Assembly (NCBI GenBank): GCA_947469885.1
Contig: CANIQT010000008.1
Location: 62,001 to 126,000 of the forward strand
Reading direction: 5' to 3'
Length of the DNA: 64,000 bases
From: Bacteroidota bacterium
GTDB taxonomy: Bacteria > Bacteroidota > Bacteroidia > 2-12-FULL-35-15
The notes under the pieces were generated by a model. It made no database searches, had not been told where the DNA came from, and worked only from the letters and a program-made list of their open reading frames with translations. A program made the position numbers and the translations under genes. Below, piece after piece: positions 25,309 to 32,093 of the stretch (its first letter is position 1; every line of letters begins with the position of its first letter).

Positions 25309-25356
25309 CAAGATGCCGGGTAAACTGGACGTAGCGGGACGCTACGCCCAACGGGG
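25309..25356. repeat. 48-bp hairpin repeat R2, copy a
   Basis: This 48-base unit recurs at 26366-26413 with 42 matches. Its core is a perfect hairpin, CGTAGCG-GGA-CGCTACG (25330-25346), followed by CCCAACGGGG. It follows MITE copy B after 32 bases. Confidence 0.75.
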
Positions 25357-25373
25357 GGTATTAAATTTATTAA

Positions 25374-26246
25374 TTATTTGCAACCGCCATATTTTGAATC
25401 ATTCAATTCCTTATAAAGTCCGGATATAATCTTTTTATTTAAATATTTTTGATTGCCACCAAACACACACATTATTTCTCCGGTACTGCCTTCTATAATA
25501 TATCCATACCCAAAATCATTAAATGCACTGGCATAAAGCACATAATAAAACGGTTTTCCCTTTTCAAACAGTTTTGAAATTTCTTCATCACTTACTACTT
25601 TATAGCTAGAACGAAATTCTTCAAAGTTCTCATTGTCATCGCCCTTAACTGTATGCGGAGGAAAATATAAAGTTTCACCAAGTACCTTTTTATACGATTC
25701 ACAATTTACCTGTGTTTTATTATACGAATTTGATTTGTTGACTTTTTTTTCTGCAAACTGTTCTATAATTTGTAATGTGTTTTTTAAATAGTCAATTTTA
25801 AGATTGGAAAAATTGTATGATAAATCAATACTTTGAGGAATATAGATTTTATCAATTCTTCTTAGCCACTGAAGGGGAATATTTACTGCTGTACGAGCAC
25901 TTTTCTGGTCTTTGCCTTTTGCCCTGCCCACAACTAAATAAGTGCCGGACTCAGAACTACCGAGACTCGAGGTAGAAAGATATGTTTGAATAAACATATA
26001 CCATTCTCCATCTTCAAACATATTATCACTGTCATATTTTTCTGAATAATCAAAAGATAATTTTGAATATTTCCATTCTTTTTGCAAAAGCTTTTTATAA
26101 GGCTTAGTGTCATCGCAAAAGTCCTTAATAATAACATGAAGTGTTACATCCTTCATACTACCTAATGCTTTATAATCTATATCTGATAGCTGACCTACAG
26201 CAGATAATTTAAATATTATAAATAGGATTAATAATTTTAGCTTCAT
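25374..26246 (-). CDS. Exported protein of unknown function
   Basis: 290 residues with a signal peptide (1-18, ending AVGQ) and no further membrane segment or T9SS tail, so probably periplasmic. I do not recognise a domain. The middle has a conserved-looking WYMFIQTYLST region and the C-terminal part contains FYYVLYASAFNDFGYGYII. That last stretch is followed by EGSTGEIMCVFGG, which resembles a small PepSY/SH3-like strand meander. A TACATTTG box lies 26 bases upstream. It sits isolated between two repeat clusters. Confidence 0.75.
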   Translation of the reverse strand: MKLKLLILFIIFKLSAVGQLSDIDYKALGSMKDVTLHVIIKDFCDDTKPYKKLLQKEWKYSKLSFDYSEKYDSDNMFEDGEWYMFIQTYLSTSSLGSSESGTYLVVGRAKGKDQKSARTAVNIPLQWLRRIDKIYIPQSIDLSYNFSNLKIDYLKNTLQIIEQFAEKKVNKSNSYNKTQVNCESYKKVLGETLYFPPHTVKGDDNENFEEFRSSYKVVSDEEISKLFEKGKPFYYVLYASAFNDFGYGYIIEGSTGEIMCVFGGNQKYLNKKIISGLYKELNDSKYGGCK

Positions 26247-26271
26247 TTTGTTTTTGTTTTTTACTTTTTTG

Positions 26272-26279
26272 CAAATGTA
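26272..26279 (-). promoter_or_regulatory. TAnnTTTG promoter box for the exported protein at 25374-26246
   Basis: Minus-strand TACATTTG lies 26 bases upstream of the start. A TTTG is present 15 bases further upstream, slightly close for a -33 element. Confidence 0.5.
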
Positions 26280-26300
26280 ATTTATTTTCTATTTCAAAAC

Positions 26301-26334
26301 AAAAAAGCCCCGTCTTGTTTTACCAAAACAGGGC
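26301..26334 (-). terminator. Terminator-like hairpin downstream of the methyltransferase remnant
   Basis: On the minus strand GCCCTGTTTT-GGT-AAAACA, with a bulge and closing GGGGC, is followed by six T. It would end transcription entering from the methyltransferase remnant. Confidence 0.55.
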
Positions 26335-26365
26335 CTCTGGCCTTAATAATAATTATTAGTTTCGG

Positions 26366-26413
26366 CAAGATACCGATTAAACTGGACGTAGCGAGACGCT
26401 ATGCCCAATGGGG
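26366..26413. repeat. 48-bp hairpin repeat R2, copy b
   Basis: 42 of 48 bases match copy a at 25309. The hairpin is kept as CGTAGCG-AGA-CGCTATG with one wobble. Its right edge coincides with the point where the methyltransferase remnant loses homology. Confidence 0.75.
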
Positions 26414-26607
26414 TCAATGAATCCTTGCTTTCCATCTTCTTTTTTTATGTTTTCTTCAAATGATGCTACTCTTCTGCGCGGTACTCCAAACACATTAAAG
26501 AAAGCATCCATAAATGATTTTGCTTCTGCATCTTCATTAAAGTCGTTTTCCCATTCTTTGGAAAATGTAACTGCTCGTTCTTTTATTTCGTTCCAGCTTA
26601 ACGCCAT
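26377..26607 (-). pseudogene. N-terminal remnant of a MmeI-type (type IIL) restriction-modification methyltransferase
   Basis: A 76-codon frame. Residues 1-65 (MALSWNEIKERAVTFSKEWE, then AEAKSFMDAFFNVFGVPRRR, VASFEENIKK and GKQGFID) match the N-terminal nuclease-side segment of large single-chain MmeI-like enzymes, which are normally near 900 residues or more. Homology stops at the edge of repeat R2b; the last 11 residues are R2b translated. The start codon directly touches the left end of MITE copy C, so the native promoter is gone too. Both the nuclease active site and the methyltransferase motifs are missing. It is a captured fragment, not a working gene. Confidence 0.8.
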
Positions 26608-26938
26608 TTTAGCCGTTGTTGGTGTTCTTAAATATTAACGAAAACGATGCCTTTGCTCTATCACACATACCGGCTCAAATGTACACAGTACATTTGCCCT
26701 CACCTGCAAACGTACGAAATTAAATATCCCGATTTTTTTTTTCGTCACACGTATTTTAGCGGTTGTTAGTGTTCTTAATATTAAGCTTGGTTCGTTTGTT
26801 GGTGAAAAACACCAACAAAGGCAGGATTACTGCAAATTTTAAACAAAGTAAAATAGAACACCAATAAGGGCGAAAAATTAAATATCCCGATTTTTTTCTT
26901 CACACGTTTGTTGGTGAAAAACACCAACAAAGGCTAAA
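26608..26938 (+). mobile_element. MITE-like element, copy C (331 bp, composite form)
   Basis: Bases 26608 to about 26870 repeat copy A almost exactly. Then, instead of ending, it continues with the last ~65 bases of the copy B form (AAATTAAATATCCCGATTTT onward) to GGCTAAA at 26938. So it reads as copy A with a copy B right end appended. It has no coding capacity. The left end abuts the start codon of the methyltransferase remnant. Confidence 0.8.
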
Positions 26939-26977
26939 ACACACCCCTAAACCCTCTCGAGAGGGGACTGTAACTCC

Positions 26978-27016
26978 AAAAAAAACGCTGCATAAAAATG
27001 TGCAGCGTTTTTTTTT
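26978..27016. terminator. Intrinsic terminator between MITE copy C and the 21-bp array
   Basis: Arms ACGCTGCA and TGCAGCGT (26985-27008) with A-run before and nine T after. It works in either direction; no gene is directly upstream. A partial CCTCTCGAGAGG palindrome precedes it at about 26953-26964. Confidence 0.75.
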
Positions 27017-27108
27017 GTTTTTAGAAGACAAGCTTTTCCTCCGATAAAAATAACATATACAACTGTCCTTTCTTTCAATATATCCTCGTTTGTTTGAATA
27101 GAAACGAA

Positions 27109-27339
27109 GTTACTCTTCAACGGAACGAAGTTACTCTTCAAAGGAACTTGGTTACTCTTCAACGAAACATGGTTACTCTTCAACGAAACATTGTTACTCT
27201 TCAAAGGAACTTGTTAATTATTCAACGAAACTTGGTAACTCTTCAACTAAACGTTGAAACTACTCAACGAAACGTGGTAACTCTTCAACTAAACGTTGAA
27301 ACTACTCAACTAAACGTGGTAACTCTTCAAAGAAACTTG
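27109..27339. repeat. 21-bp tandem array, 11 units
   Basis: Eleven imperfect units of the form GTTACTCTTCAACGAAACTTG. Units 8-11 alternate two variants (GTAACTCTTCAACTAAACGTT and GAAACTACTCAACGAAACGTG), giving a local 42-bp period. The unit length keeps frames open on both strands; the plus frame reads VTLQRN-type heptads and the minus frame SLKSN-type heptads. Neither looks like a normal gene, so I treat it as a minisatellite. Confidence 0.85.
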
Positions 27340-27524
27340 AAAAAATGCGGTAATCTGTTTTTTCTGAGGCTTAAAAATTACCTGCTTTTTTGCCCCGAAA
27401 CCATTGAATTTACAGGAGAATTGATGATTTTTTGCAAAAAGCGCAAAAAAATATTTTAGGGTTGACACAATAAATTCCAACTTTTTTCGTTTACTGTATA
27501 TATTAATCCCTAAAAATATAAACT

Positions 27525-27965
27525 ATGAACAAAAAAAAATTTATGGTCTTATTTTACGATAGTAAAAGCCATATTGTGTATCAATGCCGCGTGCTAGCGG
27601 AAAACGTAAAAGAGTGTTGGGAAGTGGTGAACAAAACAATTATTCAAAATGATAAAAACCAAACATGGATGCAATGGGTAGCCATGATGGTGGTTCAGCC
27701 CGAAAGTGTGGACAGCGGGCAAATGCCGGTGGCTGATGCAGATGCGATGGTGTTAACCAATTGTCAGTTAAAAAATTTGACAATAAGAGAGGTGCAGGTG
27801 GTGACGGAAATGAAAGATGGAAAATCAGTGGCTTTGGGTGCCGCTAATTTGTGCATCAGCGAGCGCACAATGAGCACACATATTACTAATATAAACGAAA
27901 AAGTTGGTGGCAATAGTTTAAAAGAATCTATTGCTATACTTCAAAAAAAAATTGAAATAAAATAA
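27525..27965 (+). CDS. LuxR-type helix-turn-helix regulator with an unknown N-terminal domain
   Basis: 146 residues. The C-terminal 65 residues form a LuxR/GerE DNA-binding domain: LTIREVQVVTEMKDGKSV, then NLCISERTMSTHITNINEKVGG, matching LTxRExxV, ISxxTVxxHxxNIxxK. The N-terminal 80 residues (VLFYDSKSHIVYQCRVLAENVKECWEVV) are not a standard receiver domain, so this is not a classic response regulator; it may sense a ligand or a partner. A 14-base inverted repeat ACGTG-AAAA-CACGT lies six bases after its stop and ahead of the next gene's promoter box. It could be a target for this regulator. Confidence 0.85.
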   Translation: MNKKKFMVLFYDSKSHIVYQCRVLAENVKECWEVVNKTIIQNDKNQTWMQWVAMMVVQPESVDSGQMPVADADAMVLTNCQLKNLTIREVQVVTEMKDGKSVALGAANLCISERTMSTHITNINEKVGGNSLKESIAILQKKIEIK

Positions 27966-27970
27966 AAGAT

Positions 27971-27984
27971 ACGTGAAAACACGT
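27971..27984. promoter_or_regulatory. Inverted repeat ACGTG-AAAA-CACGT, possible operator
   Basis: A perfect 5-base dyad with a 4-base spacer, 23 bases upstream of the TACTTTTG box at 28008. Position and symmetry suit a dimeric activator such as the adjacent LuxR-type protein. This is inferred; the site is short. Confidence 0.35.
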
Positions 27985-28007
27985 AGTGCTACCCTAATTG
28001 ATGACTA

Positions 28008-28015
28008 TACTTTTG
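28008..28015 (+). promoter_or_regulatory. TAnnTTTG promoter box for the gene at 28056
   Basis: TACTTTTG within GACTATACTTTTGTGGTG lies 40 bases before the ATG. Nearly the same extended motif occurs at 49726 and 63204. Confidence 0.5.
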
Positions 28016-28055
28016 TGGTGTTAAATTAGTAATCATTTTAAAAAACAAAAACAAA

Positions 28056-28964
28056 ATGTCACAAAAATTCAAAAACGAATTGTTGCACTTTGCTCAGGTA
28101 GCAAACAAGCACAATGTGGTAAAAGTAGTTTCGCCACTCGAAAGAAACTGCGATGTGTTGGGTAAAGCGGGAAAGCCCGATTATGCGCTGCAGGTGTTTA
28201 TGGCTATAACAAATGCCAAAAAAAACGCTGAAAGTGAAGAGCGTGAAATTCACAAGGTATTAACAAAAAAAGAAAAAGCAAAAATAGTTTCTGAAATTAA
28301 AGCAGAACGTGTTGCTTTGCTTGCTTTGCCTCCTGCCCCGCAGGTAAACATATCTCCTGCACCTCAATTAGGTAATTTAAACCCGGTTTCGTTGTGTGGA
28401 TATGTTTCCAATAAATTTCCTAAAATCAGCGCTATTCCTGAGTTTGCTGGTTGTACACCCACAGTGGTTTCGGTAACGGATATCTACACTGCTTTGTATC
28501 CGCTTGCCAATATGAATCCTAAAAAAATGAGCGATGCGGAATTAACAAGAAGAAACACGCTTACCAAACAACTGAGAACTCAGTTTTTGAAAATGGTGAA
28601 TTCGTGTGCTATACTTGCCGATGGCGACTTAGCATTGTTTCAACTTACTGATGTGGCTGTAAAACGTACTCCTCAAAAACACGATGGCAAACCTGCTACT
28701 CCTGTTTTTCGGTTTGATTATACCAAAGGCAGAGGAGCTTTGGGGGTGGTAATTGATAGAGTGCCTAATGTAAAAGGTTATACAATTTGGTTTGGTACAG
28801 GAGATTTTGACAAACAAACATGGAACTGGCAAAGCGGACCGCAACGCCAAGTAATAGAAGATCAAACTCCCGGTGAATTATTGAATGTGATTGTGATTGC
28901 TAACGGAACTAAAAAACAAAGCGACCCAAGTAATCCGCAAGGAGGCAATGTGCCGTTTAATTAA
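28056..28964 (+). CDS. Unknown cytosolic protein with fibronectin-III-like C-terminal region
   Basis: 302 residues, no signal peptide. The N-terminal third has a Lys/Glu-rich helical stretch (about 55-90). A Pro-rich linker (LLALPPAPQVNISPAPQ) follows. The last 80 residues (GALGVVIDRVPNVKGYTIWF, then PGELLNVIVIANGTKKQSDPS) have the strand rhythm of a fibronectin type III fold. I recognise no catalytic family. It is downstream of the LuxR-type regulator with its own promoter box, and a foldback separates it from the convergent ruvC. Confidence 0.75.
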   Translation: MSQKFKNELLHFAQVANKHNVVKVVSPLERNCDVLGKAGKPDYALQVFMAITNAKKNAESEEREIHKVLTKKEKAKIVSEIKAERVALLALPPAPQVNISPAPQLGNLNPVSLCGYVSNKFPKISAIPEFAGCTPTVVSVTDIYTALYPLANMNPKKMSDAELTRRNTLTKQLRTQFLKMVNSCAILADGDLALFQLTDVAVKRTPQKHDGKPATPVFRFDYTKGRGALGVVIDRVPNVKGYTIWFGTGDFDKQTWNWQSGPQRQVIEDQTPGELLNVIVIANGTKKQSDPSNPQGGNVPFN

Positions 28965-28970
28965 GTGAAT

Positions 28971-29037
28971 GATTTCAGATTACAAATTTCAGATTTCAGA
29001 TTTTAAATTTGGAATTTGGAATTTGCAATTTGAAATC
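28971..29037. repeat. Foldback between convergent genes
   Basis: GATTTCA (28971) pairs with TGAAATC (29031-29037), and the inner sequence pairs imperfectly to give one long AT-rich hairpin. The core is made of reiterated ATTTCAGATT/AATTTGGA. It may end transcription from both sides; similar ATTTCAGATTT sequence lies at 60010-60033. Confidence 0.5.
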
Positions 29038-29590
29038 ATTTCATTTTCTTCTTCGGATTATCGTCCAGAAAGGCTTTCCAGCCGCTGTACGATTTGGCAG
29101 CACTGCCTGGTTTGCGCTGAAAATGATGACACACAGCAGCTGCCAGCCCATCGGTAGCATCCAGAAATTCGGGTGTTTCTTTAAAATTCAAAAGAGATTT
29201 GAGCATAGCACTCACTTGTTCTTTCGAAGCATTTCCGTTTCCGGTGATGGATTGTTTTATTTTTTTGGGAGAATATTCTTGTATCGGTATGTTGCGCGAC
29301 AGAGCACCTGCAATGGCCACTCCTTGTGCTCTTCCAAGCTTAAGCATGGACTGCACATTTTTACCAAAAAAGGGAGCTTCTATCGAAAGTTCATCGGGTT
29401 TGTATTCATCAATTAATGAAATAGTTTTATCAAAAATCTTTTGAAGTTTGAGTGCATGGTTGTCCACTTTTTCTAATCGCAACACACCCATCACAATGAG
29501 TTCCATTTTGGTTCCTTTAATATGAATCAATCCGTAACCCATAATATTGGTGCCGGGGTCGATGCCTAAAATAATTTTATCTGTTGCCAT
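29036..29590 (-). CDS. ruvC: Crossover junction endodeoxyribonuclease RuvC
   Basis: 184 residues, normal length for the family. The RNase-H-like active site is complete: Asp11 in ILGIDPGT, Glu71 in LSIEAPF, and Asp144/Asp147 in [13 protein letters not shown]. The [18 protein letters not shown] region (about 109-126) is the typical DNA-contact segment. RuvC dimers cut Holliday junctions symmetrically, working with RuvAB in recombinational repair. It stands alone here, convergent with the gene at 28056. The call is secure. Confidence 0.97.
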   Translation of the reverse strand: MATDKIILGIDPGTNIMGYGLIHIKGTKMELIVMGVLRLEKVDNHALKLQKIFDKTISLIDEYKPDELSIEAPFFGKNVQSMLKLGRAQGVAIAGALSRNIPIQEYSPKKIKQSITGNGNASKEQVSAMLKSLLNFKETPEFLDATDGLAAAVCHHFQRKPGSAAKSYSGWKAFLDDNPKKKMK

Positions 29591-29649
29591 ACCAATTTTA
29601 ACTACTGTTTTTTAGCTTCTGATAGATTTCATGTATTATAAATTTTTTT

Positions 29650-29783
29650 TAAACACATAGATACATAGAAAAAAGTAATGATATAGTTCTTCTTCGAAGA
29701 ATACACATAGCCAAGCTATGTGCTCCGATTTATCGGAGTATGAATACCCTTTTTGAAATTAAAACTATGTAACTATGTGTTTA
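29650..29783. repeat. Cloverleaf-like foldback element (outer stem plus three hairpins)
   Basis: The outer arms TAAACACATAGATACATAG (29650-29668) and its near-complement (29765-29783) pair 18 of 19. Enclosed are three perfect hairpins in series: TTCTTC-GAAGAA (29690-29701), CACATAGC-CAA-GCTATGTG (29704-29722) and CTCCGAT-TT-ATCGGAG (29723-29738). No coding potential. It lies in the 5' region of the flippase-like gene and could be a structured RNA or a mobile repeat. Confidence 0.7.
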
Positions 29784-29839
29784 AATTTATTATCACAAGA
29801 AACCTTGTAGAACCTTTTTTTATTATCATTGCGTTTATT

Positions 29840-30799
29840 ATGGTATTGAAACCCAACAAACGTGCTTACAAAGTTATAAGTCTTTTGATTAAGACGGTGA
29901 TTTTAATTGTTTCATTTTGTTACATCTGGCAAAAAATATCCATTGCCGGACACACCATTGGCTTTTTTGGCTTGCTGCATAATCCTAACAAAAACTACCT
30001 GTTTGCGGTTTGTTTGTTGCTGTTTGTAAACTGGGGACTGGAGGCAATGAAATGGCAATTGCTAATTTCAAAATTCGAAAACATTACTTTTTTGCAATCC
30101 ATGGCTTCTGTTTTTTCGGGAGTCACCATCAGCATTTTTACACCCAATAGAGTAGGGGAGTTTGCCGGCCGAATTTTTTATTTACGAAAAGCGGATAAGT
30201 TGCAAGCAACCATATCGAGTATGATTGGCAGTTCTTTTCAGTTGCTCATCACTGTTTTGGCAGGCATTTTAGCTTATTTTATTTTACAAAACAATTACAA
30301 CGATTTTTTTCAGACTTCACAATTTATATCTACTAATGCTGCGTTGGGATTAATTTTTTGTGCGGTTTTATTTGTTGGAGTTCTTGTTTTTATTTACCTA
30401 AAACGAAACAAACAATTTGCAAAATATAAAAAATACATTGAAGTGCTGTCAATGTATTCCCTATCCGAATTGCTTGTTGTTGGTGGATTGTCGCTGTTTA
30501 GATATGCGGTGTTTTCGTTTCAATATTATTTGGTGTTAAAATTATTTGGAGTTAATGCAGGAACAACTATTTTCTTTTCGCTCATCGCGCTCACCTTTTT
30601 TGTTACCTCAGTTATCCCTACTTTTGCACTCACCGAAATAGCAGTGCGAGGAGCAACAGCCGTTTATTTTTTCGGAACCTTGTATCCCGATTCCACTGCC
30701 ATTGTTGCTGCATCGCTGTTGTTGTGGATTATCAATCTTGGCGTTCCGGCTTTGGCAGGAGGAATATTTATTTGGAAACTCAAATTTTTTAAAGAATAA
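29840..30799 (+). CDS. UPF0104/LPG-synthase-TM-like flippase-family membrane protein
   Basis: 319 residues from the ATG at 29840 (MVLKPNKRAYK). The longer frame from 29753 would begin inside the foldback and is rejected. About eight membrane helices are visible. The motif GVTISIFTPNRVGEFAGRI (about 95-113) is characteristic of the lysylphosphatidylglycerol synthetase TM/AglD-like family, whose members are thought to flip or transfer lipid-linked sugars or lipids. The GT2 glycosyltransferase begins two bases after its stop. The pair probably modifies and moves a glycolipid or lipid-linked sugar across the inner membrane; the substrate is unknown. Confidence 0.85.
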   Translation: MVLKPNKRAYKVISLLIKTVILIVSFCYIWQKISIAGHTIGFFGLLHNPNKNYLFAVCLLLFVNWGLEAMKWQLLISKFENITFLQSMASVFSGVTISIFTPNRVGEFAGRIFYLRKADKLQATISSMIGSSFQLLITVLAGILAYFILQNNYNDFFQTSQFISTNAALGLIFCAVLFVGVLVFIYLKRNKQFAKYKKYIEVLSMYSLSELLVVGGLSLFRYAVFSFQYYLVLKLFGVNAGTTIFFSLIALTFFVTSVIPTFALTEIAVRGATAVYFFGTLYPDSTAIVAASLLLWIINLGVPALAGGIFIWKLKFFKE

Positions 30800-30801
30800 A
30801 A

Positions 30802-31956
30802 ATGAACTTGGTGGTAGAAATAATTACAGGCATTGCCATTTTGCTGGGGTTGATTTATACAATAATGATTGGAATGTTTTGTGTGGGTTGGATGATGACT
30901 AAACCTAAATTTGACAGTGCAAAAGAGGATGTTTTTGTAAGCATTATTATTCCGGTTAGAGATGAAGAAGATACCATTGATATGGTACTGGATGATTTGA
31001 TAATTCAGGGATATGACAAAACGATGTTTGAAATAATTATTGTTGATGATGGTTCAACAGATGAAACGGTGGAGGTAATTAAAGATTTTTTTGATACTGA
31101 AAATAATATTAAAGTGATTGTAAATAATGGTTCGGGGAAAAAAGATGCTATAACAACTGCTATGAAAATTGCTAAAGGCGAATTGATTATTACTACAGAT
31201 GCTGATTGCAGCAGGGGTGAGAATTGGATTCAGGACATAGTTTATTTTTATCGTGAAACACATGCTAAAATGATAGTGTCGCCTGTTTTTATTGAATACG
31301 ATACCCCCCTTTTTAGTAAAATGCAATCCCTCGAATTTATGTCGCTGGTTGCAAGTGGAGGAGGGGCTTTGTATTTCGAAAATGCAATACTGTGCAATGG
31401 GGCTAATTTGGCTTATACCAAACAGGTGTGGGAAGAAGTAAATGGGTTTGAAGGGGTTGAACAAACAGCAACGGGCGATGATGTGTTGCTGATGTATAAA
31501 ATTAAAGAAAAATATCCTGATGGAATTAAATTTTTGAAAAGTCTTTCTGCTACAGTTATTACAGAAGCTAAGCCAACTCTAAAAGAATTTTTTAATCAAC
31601 GAAAACGATGGGCTTCCAAACCATTTGGTATGTTGAATACAGAAACAAAAATTGTTTCGCTGGTTGTTTATTTCTTTAGTTTTTTTATTTTGTTGTTGCT
31701 GGATATTGGGTGCTTTTATCCCAATATCAATTTCTTTGAATACCCTGTTATTAAAATTTGTATTCTTCTTTTCGCAGTCAAATGTGTGATTGATTTTTTG
31801 TTATTACTTTTAGCAACCATATTTTTTGAAGAAAAAAAATTATTGATTTGGTTTTTGCCCATGCAAATTATTTATTTGTTTTATGTGGTAATAACTGGTT
31901 TTTCGGGACTCAGTAAAAAATACGAATGGAAAGGAAGAATAATAAATGAGAAGTGA
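30802..31956 (+). CDS. Family 2 glycosyltransferase, membrane-anchored
   Basis: 384 residues. One N-terminal membrane segment is followed by a GT-A domain (about 45-280): VSIIIPVRDEE, IIIVDDGSTDET, TTDADCSRG for the DxD-type metal site, GDDVLLMYKI, and the processive-type Q-x-x-R-W as QRKRW. Three or four membrane helices follow at the C-terminus. This layout matches polymerising or undecaprenyl/diacylglycerol glycosyltransferases using nucleotide-sugar donors. It is tightly coupled to the flippase-like gene before it. A nested foldback follows at 31975. Donor and acceptor cannot be told from sequence. Confidence 0.88.
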   Translation: MNLVVEIITGIAILLGLIYTIMIGMFCVGWMMTKPKFDSAKEDVFVSIIIPVRDEEDTIDMVLDDLIIQGYDKTMFEIIIVDDGSTDETVEVIKDFFDTENNIKVIVNNGSGKKDAITTAMKIAKGELIITTDADCSRGENWIQDIVYFYRETHAKMIVSPVFIEYDTPLFSKMQSLEFMSLVASGGGALYFENAILCNGANLAYTKQVWEEVNGFEGVEQTATGDDVLLMYKIKEKYPDGIKFLKSLSATVITEAKPTLKEFFNQRKRWASKPFGMLNTETKIVSLVVYFFSFFILLLLDIGCFYPNINFFEYPVIKICILLFAVKCVIDFLLLLLATIFFEEKKLLIWFLPMQIIYLFYVVITGFSGLSKKYEWKGRIINEK

Positions 31957-31974
31957 TAAATGGAAAATAGTTTA

Positions 31975-32072
31975 TTACACAGAGGAAAGCAGAGAATACA
32001 CAGAGAACCACGGAGAAAAAAAATTAAAAACTCTGTGTAACTCTGTGACTTCTCCTTTTTAACTCTGTGTAA
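31975..32072. repeat. Nested foldback of ACACAGAG-type repeats
   Basis: The outer arms TTACACAGAG (31975-31984) and CTCTGTGTAA (32063-32072) are perfect, and so are the inner arms TACACAGAG (31997-32005) and CTCTGTGTA (32031-32039). The element lies between the GT2 gene and the ABC permease start and ends 22 bases before it. It resembles in design, not sequence, the foldback at 29650. Confidence 0.65.
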
Positions 32073-32093
32073 CAAAAAACAGTTAACAATTTA

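Noticed and set aside
19073-26938. CRISPR array or retron RNA as explanation for the repeats at 19073, 25138 and 26608
   Set aside because: The copies are dispersed, not regularly spaced, have no unique spacers of equal size and no cas or reverse-transcriptase gene nearby. Terminal inverted repeats fit a MITE better.
26947-27204. 85-residue minus-strand frame with SLKSN heptads
   Set aside because: It is only the 21-bp array read on the other strand and runs through a terminator hairpin; there is no promoter or start context.
27094-27459. 121-residue plus-strand frame with VTLQRN heptads
   Set aside because: It could be a coiled-coil protein, but the open frame follows automatically from a stop-free 21-bp unit, and the non-repeat tail looks random. 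Kept as a repeat, not a gene.
29753-29839. Upstream extension of the flippase-like protein (29 residues)
   Set aside because: It falls inside the foldback at 29650-29783 and reads as its translation; the ATG at 29840 begins a normal family N-terminus.
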